23,436 nt of DNA from a virus, in IMG/VR virus record IMGVR_UViG_3300031673_008658, positions 1 through 23,436 of that record. One strand, 5' to 3'. The position numbers were made by a program, and so were the translations under genes. The notes under the pieces are model-generated. The model worked only from the letters and a program-made list of their open reading frames with translations, was not told where the DNA came from and did not search any database. This document shows, piece by piece, positions 1 to 8,158 of the stretch (within the stretch, counting starts at the first letter, position 1; each line of letters starts with the position of its first letter).

Positions 1-363
1 ATTAAATCTAACGTTCAACATTTAAGAAATAGTATGAAAGAAGACAGAATTGATCAGATGGTGGAAGATCTACAAAATACTGATTTAAGAAAAGATTCAA
101 CAATAAAAAATACAGGCGAATATATAGAAAGAGGATCTAATTATAAGGCTCCTCAAAATCATATAAGTATTTTTGATGATAAGTTGGATTTTAGTAGAGT
201 ACCAGAAAAAACAGCAGGCGAAAAATCAGCAGAAGAATCCCGTAAAGAAAAAGACAAAGAATATGATAAGAGAAGAGTGATGTCTACAAAAAGTATGGAG
301 AATAGTTTATTTGAAAATCTTATGCAAGTAGGAAAAAAGGATGAGAAAAAAAGCTCAATTTAA
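1..363 (+). CDS. Unknown charged protein, 5' end cut by window
   Basis: The frame is open from the first base of the window. The first ATG is at 34, but ten in-frame sense codons precede it and only a poor ribosome binding site lies before it, so the true start is probably outside the window. The visible part is hydrophilic, rich in Lys, Glu, Asp and Ser, and ends in a Lys-rich tail (GKKDEKKSSI). No domain is recognised. It overlaps the next gene by 23 bases, which suggests translational coupling within the head operon. By position just upstream of a portal gene it could be the tail of a packaging or structural gene, but nothing in the residues shows this. Confidence 0.6.
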   Translation: MKSNVQHLRNSMKEDRIDQMVEDLQNTDLRKDSTIKNTGEYIERGSNYKAPQNHISIFDDKLDFSRVPEKTAGEKSAEESRKEKDKEYDKRRVMSTKSMENSLFENLMQVGKKDEKKSSI

Positions 364-1795
364 AGATATCTTGCAAGAAATAAAAAGTCTTGCAGATAGT
401 GCGAAGGCTTTAGGCGGAATTGCTCCTCAAGATATTTTGAATTCTGTATCAAATGCTGGAGCCAATACGCCTGAAATGGTAGCTAGTATTTTTGCTGGAA
501 TAGGGAAATCAATGAACGACGCAATGGGAAGTTTTACCAACTTTAATGAGAATTTAGCAGAAGCAATAAATAAATCGCAAGGCGAAGCAACAGGAGAAGC
601 AAATAAGATACAAAATAATTTATTAAATAATAATGTGGCGCTGCCAAGTGGTCAACAAGCAAACGGTCAACAAGCAGTTATTCCAATAAATGATGCAGGA
701 CAATTGGCTAACGTGCCAGGTAATGAGCAATTAGCTAATACAGCGTCTTCAAAAACAAGGAAACGAAAAATGGCTTCAAACACATTCAATTTACAGACAC
801 ACAAGAAAGCACAGTTTGGTGGCATAGAACAACCTCCTGTTGCAGATACTTCAACAGTAACTCCAGAAGTTGTTCCAGAAACTCAATCAGACAGTTTTCA
901 ACTAGACGAATTTACAGAAGACAATCCTCCTCAAACTGATCAGCTTTCACAAGATATGGGACAATTAAAAGATGGTAATGAACTTAAATTATGGTTAGAC
1001 AGCCAAGATCAAAGAGTAGCAAGAGATGTTGTATTACAAAAAGTGACAGATAAAGATAATGCGGCAGATCTTTTATCAGGTTTTTACGAAATAGCAGATA
1101 CAGAAAATGCAAAATTAGAATTTGCAACAGAATTATGGAAGATTTTACCGGATGATGTGAAAGTAGATTCTTCTGCAATTGAAGATGATGTTATTGAAGC
1201 TCCTTTGGTAGAAGCTGATGCACATCTTATTAGATTAGTAAAAGAAACCGAAGAGAAAATCAAAAAATTAGCTCAATCAAATATCAGCCCTAAAAGAAAA
1301 GAATTCAATCTCAAGAAAAGTGCTCAAGCTAAGACTACAGAAAATATGATTATGTATATGCCTAATGACAAGAGCACACTTCACCCTCAAAGAATCGATC
1401 CTTTCTTAAGACAGCCAATCAATGATTGGCATGTTGTTGAAAGAAATAAAGGTTTTGGATTGGTCTTAGATGATTACTGGAATGTCGATTGGGAATCCAT
1501 TTGGCGTGGAAATATCATGGATAAGTACAGCAGACCATATCGTGATACTAAAACGGGAGAATGGGTAGGTGGATATATCCAAAAACGTTTTGAAGTAGAT
1601 AAATGGATTCCAGAAGAAAACAATTATCAACTGCTTCCAGGACAACGTAGAAAACCTCGTCTGCCAGAATATGGGATTATAGAAGGCAGACTAGAGGAAA
1701 TGCGTAAGGCAGAAGCGAAAAAAAGAGGATACGGTCCTGTTTCAGAAGGCGAAAGTTTTAATTGGAAAGAAGCTCAAGCTAAAAAAAAAAGATAG
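341..1795 (+). CDS. Unknown head-operon protein ending in an A10 run; probable upstream part of a frameshift fusion
   Basis: The start ATG overlaps the previous gene and has AGGAAAAAAGG just before it. The 484-residue product has a Gln/Asn/Ala-rich N-terminal half with low complexity and an acidic middle (about residues 160-310). The C-terminal third is better ordered and rich in Trp, Tyr and Arg, with motifs such as NDWHVV, DDYWNVDWESIW and GEWVGGYIQKRFEVDKW. Lys-Lys-Ala-Gln motifs recur (RKKAQF at the start, HKKAQF, LKKSAQA, EAQAKKK at the end). No family is recognised. The stop lies immediately after ten consecutive A's, while the -1 frame remains open through the supposed intergenic gap into the zinc-ribbon ORF. 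I infer a single protein of about 640 residues made by frameshifting or slippage, or split by an assembly error. A virion role is inferred only from position before the portal gene. Confidence 0.75.
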   Translation: MRKKAQFKDILQEIKSLADSAKALGGIAPQDILNSVSNAGANTPEMVASIFAGIGKSMNDAMGSFTNFNENLAEAINKSQGEATGEANKIQNNLLNNNVALPSGQQANGQQAVIPINDAGQLANVPGNEQLANTASSKTRKRKMASNTFNLQTHKKAQFGGIEQPPVADTSTVTPEVVPETQSDSFQLDEFTEDNPPQTDQLSQDMGQLKDGNELKLWLDSQDQRVARDVVLQKVTDKDNAADLLSGFYEIADTENAKLEFATELWKILPDDVKVDSSAIEDDVIEAPLVEADAHLIRLVKETEEKIKKLAQSNISPKRKEFNLKKSAQAKTTENMIMYMPNDKSTLHPQRIDPFLRQPINDWHVVERNKGFGLVLDDYWNVDWESIWRGNIMDKYSRPYRDTKTGEWVGGYIQKRFEVDKWIPEENNYQLLPGQRRKPRLPEYGIIEGRLEEMRKAEAKKRGYGPVSEGESFNWKEAQAKKKR

Positions 1796-1824
1796 AAGCT
1801 GATTCTGGGACAGGATTACCAGAA
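1781..1824 (+). other. Candidate -1 frameshift or slippage site: A10 run followed by a hairpin
   Basis: Positions 1781-1790 are ten A's, read AAA AAA AAA AGA then TAG in the upstream frame. This fits the A-AAA-AAA slippery heptamer, and an A run of this length also favours polymerase slippage. TTCTGG (1803-1808) pairs with CCAGAA (1819-1824), a 6-bp stem about 12 bases after the run. The -1 frame is open from 1783 through to the stop of the next ORF at 2259. An assembly indel is the main alternative. Confidence 0.5.
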
Positions 1825-1884
1825 CCCCGTCGCCCTAAAGGATCAGGTTATTTTGAAGGCAAAAAACCTTCCTCACACGTCGTT

Positions 1885-2259
1885 ATGTCTTGCCCTATTT
1901 GTGGGGCAGTTTTAAAAACACCAATGTTAGAAAAAGGAAAGACCACAGTAGGACCAACTGGTTGTCCTAAATGCGGTCCTGATATTGTGCCTATCCCTAG
2001 CTACCAAAATGCTCCAAAACCAAAAGGCAAAGAAAAAACAGATGTAGTTGTAAGATTTGCTGAGAAAAAAAAGAAAAAGCTTCCTTTCGCACCCAAAATA
2101 CATGTTAGTGATGAGTTTGAAATGATGGAAGGTGGAATCCCAGGAGAAATACCTGGTGGAGAATTTAAAATGATTAGCGATCCTGATGCCGATAATAAAG
2201 ATGAAAAATATTTAAAACATATACGACTAACCGCTGATGATTTGGCGATTGATGGTTAA
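1885..2259 (+). CDS. Zinc-ribbon ORF, probably the 3' part of the upstream gene
   Basis: The 124 residues open with CPIC (residues 3-6) and, about 24 residues later, CPKC, a pattern typical of a small zinc ribbon. A Lys-rich linker and an acidic tail containing a GGIPGEIPGGE stretch follow. The first ATG (1885) has no ribosome binding site in front of it. The frame is open upstream to 1783 and encodes a plausible linker (for example GTGLPEPRRPKGSGYF), so I favour translation as the continuation of the 341-1795 gene after a -1 shift. Its stop is 12 bases before the portal start, whose AAGGA binding site overlaps and follows the stop codon. Function is unknown; zinc binding is inferred from the Cys spacing alone. 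Confidence 0.55.
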   Translation: MSCPICGAVLKTPMLEKGKTTVGPTGCPKCGPDIVPIPSYQNAPKPKGKEKTDVVVRFAEKKKKKLPFAPKIHVSDEFEMMEGGIPGEIPGGEFKMISDPDADNKDEKYLKHIRLTADDLAIDG

Positions 2260-2271
2260 GGATTAAAAAAA

Positions 2272-5200
2272 ATGATTAAATTCACAAAAGGTGATGACAC
2301 CCCAGAACAGAGAAGAAGGCTTGTCCATGCATCAGGTGGAGAAATTGTTGAAGGTAAAAATAAACACAAATATGCAGTCAGCACACTTTCACAAACTCCT
2401 TTAACAAAAAACTCTCAATTTGCAGGTTCAGGTGCCAACGTAATTTGGACCCAACCTATGTTCTTCTCTCCATTACATACGCCCCAAAATTGGCAAATCG
2501 CGAGTAAAAGAAGAGAAATTTATCAATGGAGTTTTGTATCACCTTGTGGCATAACGCTTTATGATGGAAGTATAATGCCAATTTCGGTAATCTATGAAGA
2601 ATCCCAACCGATATCTACTTCTTCTCTTCTAATAGCTGACGACAGAATTCGTATTGATTTACCTAATATAAAAGTACAAGATGGTCACGGTAATTTAGTT
2701 AAGCCGGATAGAGCCAGTAAAAAATGGGCAAAGAAAAAAATAAATAAAATAAAAGTTTTAGGTGGTGCTGAATCCTTAGTTGTCACAAATGACCATAATT
2801 GTATGGTTATAAAAAAAGAAGATGTTGTATGCAAAAAGAACAAATGGAATGCCAAAAAGTGCATTTGTAATTATAATGCTCCAACCTGTAAAAGAGCAAA
2901 ATGTCAAGAATATATAAATAAAGAATATAATATTTCTACACTCAAAGCAAAAGACATAGAGAAAGGCGATTATCTTTTAGTCTCTTTTACGACAGAAGTT
3001 ATTAAGAGTATTATCACCTCTGAAGAAGAAGCTAGGTATGCAGGTCATTTAGCTTCTGATGGTTGGGTATGTAATGGTAATAACAAAACAAATTATTTTG
3101 TATCTGGGATTTGTTTTAGCAAAAAAGAAAAGGATTATGTTTTACCTACAATTAAAAAAGTTTTTTCTCAATATGATATAAATATAGAAGAGAAAAAATC
3201 CATAAATTCTAATTGTGTTACTTTAACCGAAAATAGTGATCAACTTTATAGTATCAGAAGTTCAAATCCTTCTCTATATGATTTTTCTGTAAAAACGGTT
3301 GTTGGTAAGGGAAAAAATAAACGTTTTACAGATCAGGTAACTCTTCTTAATCCCAAATTACAATTACATGTTTTAGGTGCATATATCCAATCTGATGGGA
3401 CATTTAATAAAGCCAATAAATGTGTAGAAATAACTACTTATTCTCCTAACCTTGCTAATCAGTTAGTATTAATGTGTTATCGTTGTGGAATATTAGCAAG
3501 AGTTAATAAACAACCTATAAGTTCAAGCAAAACAACTTTTTCTACAGATAATTCATATAGATATATTGTTAATATTTCTTCTTCTGAGTGCGAAAAAATT
3601 GCTCAATATGTGCCTGGGAAAGTTTTAGGGCAGGAAACAAAAAAAGCTAGACATAATAAAAGATTCTTTTGGAAGAATTTTGTTGTAACTCCTGTTATTT
3701 CTAATATATCAGAAGATTATGAAGGATATGTATATGACGTTAGAGTTCCAGGAACATATACAGTTACAGCTAATGGAATTGCATGCCATCAATCAAGATT
3801 CTACTACGAGAATGAGCCAAAAATCGCCGCAGGCATAGATTTTTATTGCTTTACACCACAAATGCAAGTATTAATGGAGAATGGAACCCAAAAAGCTATA
3901 TCTTCTATAAAAGAAGGTGACACAGTAAGATGCCATGATGGGTCTGTAGGAGTAGTGTCTAAAGTGCATACCAGAAATGCCAAGGAAGATATATATAATA
4001 TAAAAATACATGGTATTAAAAATATTCTTAGAGTTACAGCAGGACACGAAATTTTTGTTCAAAGAAATAATAAAAATATTTGGCAACAAATTTATCAATT
4101 AAAAAAAACAGATAGTCTTCTAACCCCTATCGATAATGTTAGAAACAGTTATATAGCAAGAAAAATTAAAAATATAAAAATAGAAAAATATGAAGGACCG
4201 GTTTTTGATCTAACCATTGAAGGTTCTCATACATATGTGGTTAATCGCGTGTCTGTGCATAACTCCGGCTTCCCGATGAATGGGTTCAAATTTGAATGTA
4301 AAGATAGAAAAATATTAAATTTTTATGACAGACTTGCAGAACGTATAAGACTTAATCATTGGCTTAAACTATTGTCATTTGAATATTACTTATTAGGAGA
4401 CGTTTTCCCGTTCGTGGAATATGAATGTTCACGCTGCGGTGGAGGAGGATACACAAAAAACAACGAAATATGTTATCATCCTGGCGGAACGATAAAAAGA
4501 ATTACAGTTATGAATCCTGATTGGATTACTGTACATGATAATCCAATGACAAAAGAGGCTGTATATTTCCTAGAACCTGATGATGAACTCAAAGGTATTA
4601 TTGCAAACAAAGAACCTAGAGAAGTTTATGATAGACTTCCTCCATTACTTATTCAGGCTGTAATGTCAGGACAACCTATCCAATTATCCAATAGATGCAT
4701 GAGTCATATGAAACATAATGCATCACCATATGGAACTTATGGCAATTCTATTGTACGTCGTATGTTTACGTATCTTGCGTATAAAACAAAACTAATGACT
4801 GCAAACTGGATTGTTGCAGAACGACTAATTTTGCCTATTAGAGTTGTAAAGGTTGGCGAAAAGGATAGACCAGCAAGCCAAGAAGATCTTTCTGATATCT
4901 CAAATCAATTAGCAGCAGTAGCTAATGATCCCAATTTAACACTAATCACTCACCACGCTTTCTGTCATGACAATAAGACAGAGGTTCTGACAGATGAGGG
5001 ATGGAAAAAACATGACGAATTGAATCATAATGAAAAAATTATGGTTTTTGATCCTAATACAGAAAATTGTAGATATGAAAAACCTATAAAATATCATGAA
5101 TTTGATTATGATGGCGAAATGGTTAAAATATCTGGAAATAAATATGATATGATGATTACTCCGAATCATCGCATGTTAAGATATAAAAGAAATAAAAAGC

Positions 5201-7668
5201 AATGGTATGTTGAAACTGCTGAAAAATTTGCATCAAGAAATGAGAGTGATAGATATATCAGATCATTCGCTGATTATAAAGCCAAAGATTTAGAGGAGAT
5301 CAATGTATGTGGATATAAGGTGCCTATCGATGATATGCTGGAGTTTTTAGGTTGGTATTTAAGCGAAGGACATTCAGAATATAAGCCGCTTAAAAGACGT
5401 TATATTGTTTCTGTATCTCAAAGTCCAACTCATAACCCCCAATATTGTGAAGAAATAGATAATTGTTTTAGCAAAATAGATATTCCTTTTCATAAATATG
5501 AATATGAAGGAAGAAGTACAACATGGAATATTTTGAAAAAGGATATAGCAAAACAGATAGGAGAATGGTTTGGGCATACTGCTTTTGACAAGAAAATTCC
5601 TTCTTTTATTAAAAACCTTCCACCGCATAGATTAAGAATTCTAATTAATTCCTATTGTAAAGGAGACGCTAGTTGGTATCACTGTGAATCTTCTGAATAT
5701 GTTCAGTGTGGCACAGTAAGCAATCAATTAGCTGATGATCTGTTGGAGATTATGTTCAAGGCTGGTTTCTCCCCAACAATTAGTCGATTTGGAAAAGAAA
5801 ATCAATACGTAGTAAATTGTAATTTATCTTCTGTTGGAAAAGGTAGGTTTAGTAGGGTGAAAGATAACCATATTAGCAAAAAACATTACAAAGGAAAAGT
5901 TTGGTGTTTTACAACTTCTACTGGTTTCTTTGTTACGAGAAGAGAAGGACGTATAGCAATACAAGGTAATTCATACGATTGGGTCGGGGCAACGGGCAAG
6001 ATTCATAGTATTACAAATGAACTAGAACAAATTGGTAAAGAATTACTTGATGGTTTTATGTTAAACCAAGCACTATTAAACGGGGAAATGGGGTGCCATG
6101 ACGAACAAACTTTAACTCTTACAGATAAAGGTTTTAAGAAATACGATCAAATTAGTGTAGAAGATAAAATCGCTTGTTATAATCCAACAACGAAAAAATT
6201 AGAATACCATCTTTATGCACAAAAACATGTATATGATTATGATGGGGATATGATACAATTTAAAGATAAAAATATAGATATTTGTGTAACACCTAACCAT
6301 AGGATGTATGTAAAAGAAAAAGAATCCGGTCATTTTGAATTTACAACTGCCGACAAAATAAAGAAAAAAGGTAAAATTATAAATTTCAATGAATTTTGGG
6401 ACAAAAAATATAAAAACAGATATCAACGCATAACATCTATTCAACATGTTCCGTATAAAGGTAAGGTATATTGTTTTTCAGTTCCTCATGGTTTATTTGT
6501 AACTAAACGTAAAGATAAAATCACGATACAAGGTAACAGTTACGGTGGTGCTCAGGTTGGTGTAGAAGTTATGATTCGTAGATTAGATAGTTGGAGATCT
6601 TCTTTATCAGAATGGGTAGAAAAGAACATCCTTCTTCCTGTTGCTATGATGCAAAACTTTATCGATATAGAAAAGTCAGAAGAAGCAGGAGAAACTTTAT
6701 ATTTATATCCAAGAATTAAATGGAATGACTTAAACTTACGAGATAAAACAAATTATAGACAGACCTTGATACAGCTTTATGACCATGGTATCGTTTCTAC
6801 TCAAACATTACTAGAAGAATTTGATCTTGATTATGATCAAGAAACTCGCAGAAGAAGAGAAGAACAAATAATTACATCAGCAGCCGGAATGGTTATGCCA
6901 GGTGGCGGTGGAATGCCAGGAGCAATGCCAGGTGGCGGAATGCCAATGGATATGGGCATGGGCGGCATGGGTGGTATGCCAGGTGGAGATATGGGTATGG
7001 GCGGCATGGGTGGTATGCCAGGTGGTGATATGAGCGGCGGTATGGGGGGAATGCCAGGTGGAGAGATGGGTGGTGGAATGGCAGCAGGAGCTACACCTGA
7101 TATCAAAGTAGGGAAAAGAGGTTCAGGTGGAAAAAGTTTAGAAGAACAAATGCCCAAAGCTCCTATGCCTAAAACGGTTAGGCTAACTTCACTAGAACAG
7201 AAAATGTTCAAATTATTGCAGGGGATGTCTAATAATGTTCCTTATAAGTTATTCGGACAATATGCTGTACAAATGCCTGGAGCACAACAGCCATTCTTAA
7301 TTGATTTTGCTTATCCATCTGTGGGTGTAGGAGTCGAAGCGGACGGTGATAAGTGGCATTCGGATTTAGAGAGTAGAGCGAAAGATTCAAAAAGAGATCA
7401 AAAACTTGCTAGTGTAGGATGGAGAATTCTCAGATTTAATGAAAAAGCATTTGATCGAGTAGCAGACATGCAGAAGATAATTTATGATAATTTGGCAGAA
7501 GCCACTAAAGAAAGGCAATCGAGAATGAAGACAGCTTCAACAAATGAAGAAATGCTAAAACAAACAACTCGATTATTAACTTTTGAAGGAATTAATGAAA
7601 AAGATTTGAAAGTTAAAAGAATACCACTTCCAAATGATTTGGGGGATGTTTTCTTAATTGGAAATTAA
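2272..7668 (+). CDS. Portal protein precursor with four inteins and a nuclease-like C-terminal domain
   Basis: The portal forms the dodecameric ring at the head vertex through which DNA is packaged. The 1798-residue reading frame alternates portal-like segments with four inteins (residues 92-507, 526-664, 898-1233, 1275-1422). Every junction has an intein Cys1 and a downstream Ser. Joining the exteins gives a smooth sequence, for example SFVSP-SRFYYENEP, GIDFY-SGFPMNGF, THHAF-SYDWVGA and NGEMG-SYGGAQ. Portal-like features are the stretch around KHNASPYGTYGNSIVRRM, the SYDWVGATGKIHSI segment and the following long helices. A CSRCGGGG segment lies between inteins 2 and 3. After about residue 1540 come a Gly/Met-rich repeat linker and a Vsr/DUF559-like domain. 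The start has TTAAGGATT about 8 bases upstream. The spliced product would be about 759 residues, within the range of large-phage portals. The portal call rests on sequence character and gene order, not on a search. Confidence 0.75.
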   Translation: MIKFTKGDDTPEQRRRLVHASGGEIVEGKNKHKYAVSTLSQTPLTKNSQFAGSGANVIWTQPMFFSPLHTPQNWQIASKRREIYQWSFVSPCGITLYDGSIMPISVIYEESQPISTSSLLIADDRIRIDLPNIKVQDGHGNLVKPDRASKKWAKKKINKIKVLGGAESLVVTNDHNCMVIKKEDVVCKKNKWNAKKCICNYNAPTCKRAKCQEYINKEYNISTLKAKDIEKGDYLLVSFTTEVIKSIITSEEEARYAGHLASDGWVCNGNNKTNYFVSGICFSKKEKDYVLPTIKKVFSQYDINIEEKKSINSNCVTLTENSDQLYSIRSSNPSLYDFSVKTVVGKGKNKRFTDQVTLLNPKLQLHVLGAYIQSDGTFNKANKCVEITTYSPNLANQLVLMCYRCGILARVNKQPISSSKTTFSTDNSYRYIVNISSSECEKIAQYVPGKVLGQETKKARHNKRFFWKNFVVTPVISNISEDYEGYVYDVRVPGTYTVTANGIACHQSRFYYENEPKIAAGIDFYCFTPQMQVLMENGTQKAISSIKEGDTVRCHDGSVGVVSKVHTRNAKEDIYNIKIHGIKNILRVTAGHEIFVQRNNKNIWQQIYQLKKTDSLLTPIDNVRNSYIARKIKNIKIEKYEGPVFDLTIEGSHTYVVNRVSVHNSGFPMNGFKFECKDRKILNFYDRLAERIRLNHWLKLLSFEYYLLGDVFPFVEYECSRCGGGGYTKNNEICYHPGGTIKRITVMNPDWITVHDNPMTKEAVYFLEPDDELKGIIANKEPREVYDRLPPLLIQAVMSGQPIQLSNRCMSHMKHNASPYGTYGNSIVRRMFTYLAYKTKLMTANWIVAERLILPIRVVKVGEKDRPASQEDLSDISNQLAAVANDPNLTLITHHAFCHDNKTEVLTDEGWKKHDELNHNEKIMVFDPNTENCRYEKPIKYHEFDYDGEMVKISGNKYDMMITPNHRMLRYKRNKKQWYVETAEKFASRNESDRYIRSFADYKAKDLEEINVCGYKVPIDDMLEFLGWYLSEGHSEYKPLKRRYIVSVSQSPTHNPQYCEEIDNCFSKIDIPFHKYEYEGRSTTWNILKKDIAKQIGEWFGHTAFDKKIPSFIKNLPPHRLRILINSYCKGDASWYHCESSEYVQCGTVSNQLADDLLEIMFKAGFSPTISRFGKENQYVVNCNLSSVGKGRFSRVKDNHISKKHYKGKVWCFTTSTGFFVTRREGRIAIQGNSYDWVGATGKIHSITNELEQIGKELLDGFMLNQALLNGEMGCHDEQTLTLTDKGFKKYDQISVEDKIACYNPTTKKLEYHLYAQKHVYDYDGDMIQFKDKNIDICVTPNHRMYVKEKESGHFEFTTADKIKKKGKIINFNEFWDKKYKNRYQRITSIQHVPYKGKVYCFSVPHGLFVTKRKDKITIQGNSYGGAQVGVEVMIRRLDSWRSSLSEWVEKNILLPVAMMQNFIDIEKSEEAGETLYLYPRIKWNDLNLRDKTNYRQTLIQLYDHGIVSTQTLLEEFDLDYDQETRRRREEQIITSAAGMVMPGGGGMPGAMPGGGMPMDMGMGGMGGMPGGDMGMGGMGGMPGGDMSGGMGGMPGGEMGGGMAAGATPDIKVGKRGSGGKSLEEQMPKAPMPKTVRLTSLEQKMFKLLQGMSNNVPYKLFGQYAVQMPGAQQPFLIDFAYPSVGVGVEADGDKWHSDLESRAKDSKRDQKLASVGWRILRFNEKAFDRVADMQKIIYDNLAEATKERQSRMKTASTNEEMLKQTTRLLTFEGINEKDLKVKRIPLPNDLGDVFLIGN
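2545..3792 (+). mobile_element. Intein 1 in portal (416 aa), LAGLIDADG endonuclease, ends in Gln
   Basis: It starts at Cys92 (CGITLYDGSIMPIS), has a block B Thr-x-x-His (T172, H175), and ends with a YDVRVPGTYTVTANGIACHQ block F/G before Ser508. Two LAGLIDADG motifs are visible: YAGHLASDG (about 256-264) and LGAYIQSDG (about 368-376), with Asp263 and Asp375 as the acidic residues. The last residue is Gln instead of the usual Asn, with the penultimate His (506) kept. A Cys-rich insert (Cys187, 197, 199, 206, 211) lies within the splicing domain after block B and may bind metal. The element should excise itself from the portal precursor and may cut an intein-less allele. Confidence 0.93.
3847..4263 (+). 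mobile_element. Intein 2 in portal (139 aa mini-intein)
   Basis: It starts at Cys526 (CFTPQMQVLMENG), has block B T589-x-x-H592 (VTAGHEIF), block F around GPVFDLTIEGSHTYVV and a canonical VHN end before Ser665. At 139 residues it contains only the splicing (Hint) fold, with no endonuclease. Only 18 extein residues separate it from intein 1. All expected splicing residues are present, so it should be active. Confidence 0.93.
4963..5970 (+). mobile_element. Intein 3 in portal (336 aa), LAGLIDADG endonuclease, Gly-Asn end
   Basis: It starts at Cys898 (CHDNKTEVLTDEGW), has block B TPNH (T963, H966) and ends IAIQGN before Ser1234. The endonuclease motifs are FLGWYLSEG (about 1025-1033, Glu1032) and LINSYCKGD (about 1124-1132, Asp1132). 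The penultimate residue, normally His, is Gly. Natural inteins lacking this His are known and can still splice. The splicing blocks closely resemble those of intein 4 downstream, so the two are paralogues or came from related invasions. Confidence 0.93.
6094..6537 (+). mobile_element. Intein 4 in portal (148 aa mini-intein), paralogue of intein 3
   Basis: It starts at Cys1275 (CHDEQTLTLTDKGF), has block B TPNH (T1340, H1343) and ends ITIQGN before Ser1423. The N-terminal and C-terminal blocks align directly with intein 3 (shared CHD, LTD, YDGxM, TPNHRM, KGKV.CF, FVT.R and IQGN), but the endonuclease is absent. Only 41 extein residues separate it from intein 3. I infer descent from the same family with endonuclease loss. 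Confidence 0.93.
6892..7080 (+). repeat. Gly/Met-rich tandem repeat linker in the portal
   Basis: Imperfect tandem units of about 39 bases encode a 13-residue repeat of the form MGMGGMGGMPGGD, flanked by looser MPGGG units (about residues 1541-1603). Two adjacent units are nearly identical at DNA level, and a third is diverged. The segment probably forms a flexible tether between the portal body and the C-terminal domain. Such repeats are prone to expansion and contraction and to assembly error. Confidence 0.85.
7186..7506 (+). other. Vsr/DUF559-like nuclease-type domain at the portal C-terminus
   Basis: Residues about 1639-1745 match the core pattern of Vsr and DUF559 proteins of the PD-(D/E)xK fold. 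FLIDFAY supplies an Asp (D1678). GVEADGDKWH follows (E1689, D1691, H1696). A KRDQKL element (R1708, D1709) and a GWRILRF strand complete the pattern. All the acidic positions expected from these families are present, so it is not obviously dead. Whether it cuts DNA, binds DNA or plays a structural role cannot be told from sequence. Confidence 0.7.
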
Positions 7669-7670
7669 TT

Positions 7671-8135
7671 ATGAATAAATTCAATTTAAAAGAACAGAAA
7701 GCTACTGAAGATTTTTTAGAAAAATTAGAAAAGATAGCCGGACCCAGAAAGATTAAAGATAGGCACATAAGATGGCAAGAAGTGTATGGAGAAAGATCTG
7801 AGCACTTAAAAGAAAGATTTGATGAAGAAATTGGTCCTGGTGCTTATTACAGATGGGACGGTCATGATTATACAACAAATTCTGATTATTTTATTGTTGT
7901 TGGACCGGCTATTGATCCTCATGGGAAAAAAGCATTCTTTTCTGGTATAAAAAAACTACCTCCAATAGAAAAAAGAAAAAAAATATATGCTCCTTATGGA
8001 GAATATTTTCCTTCCATTATGTCAGCATTAAGTCATGCAAACCAAAAATGGGGATCACCTATTCCTCAAGGTCAACATAATTACTCTGTAGCAGAGTTAG
8101 CTAATATTAAAATCCCAAGGCACATAAAGGGTTAA
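7671..8135 (+). CDS. Unknown 154-aa protein after the portal
   Basis: It starts 2 bases after the portal stop, with GGAAATTAATT before the ATG, so it is probably translated from the portal transcript. The N-terminal 45 residues are charged and helical. The centre has aromatic and Gly-rich stretches (GPGAYYRWDGHDYTT, YFIVVGPAIDPHGKKAFF), and the C-terminus is mixed. No Cys, signal peptide or membrane segment is seen and I recognise no family. Its place between the portal and protease genes suggests a head or head-tail component, as an inference from position only. Confidence 0.7.
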   Translation: MNKFNLKEQKATEDFLEKLEKIAGPRKIKDRHIRWQEVYGERSEHLKERFDEEIGPGAYYRWDGHDYTTNSDYFIVVGPAIDPHGKKAFFSGIKKLPPIEKRKKIYAPYGEYFPSIMSALSHANQKWGSPIPQGQHNYSVAELANIKIPRHIKG

Positions 8136-8158
8136 ATTAATAAAGGACTTTTTTGGTA

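Noticed and set aside
6837-7211. Antisense Pro/Ile-repeat ORF
   Set aside because: It is the reverse strand of the Gly/Met repeat of the portal and has no independent support.
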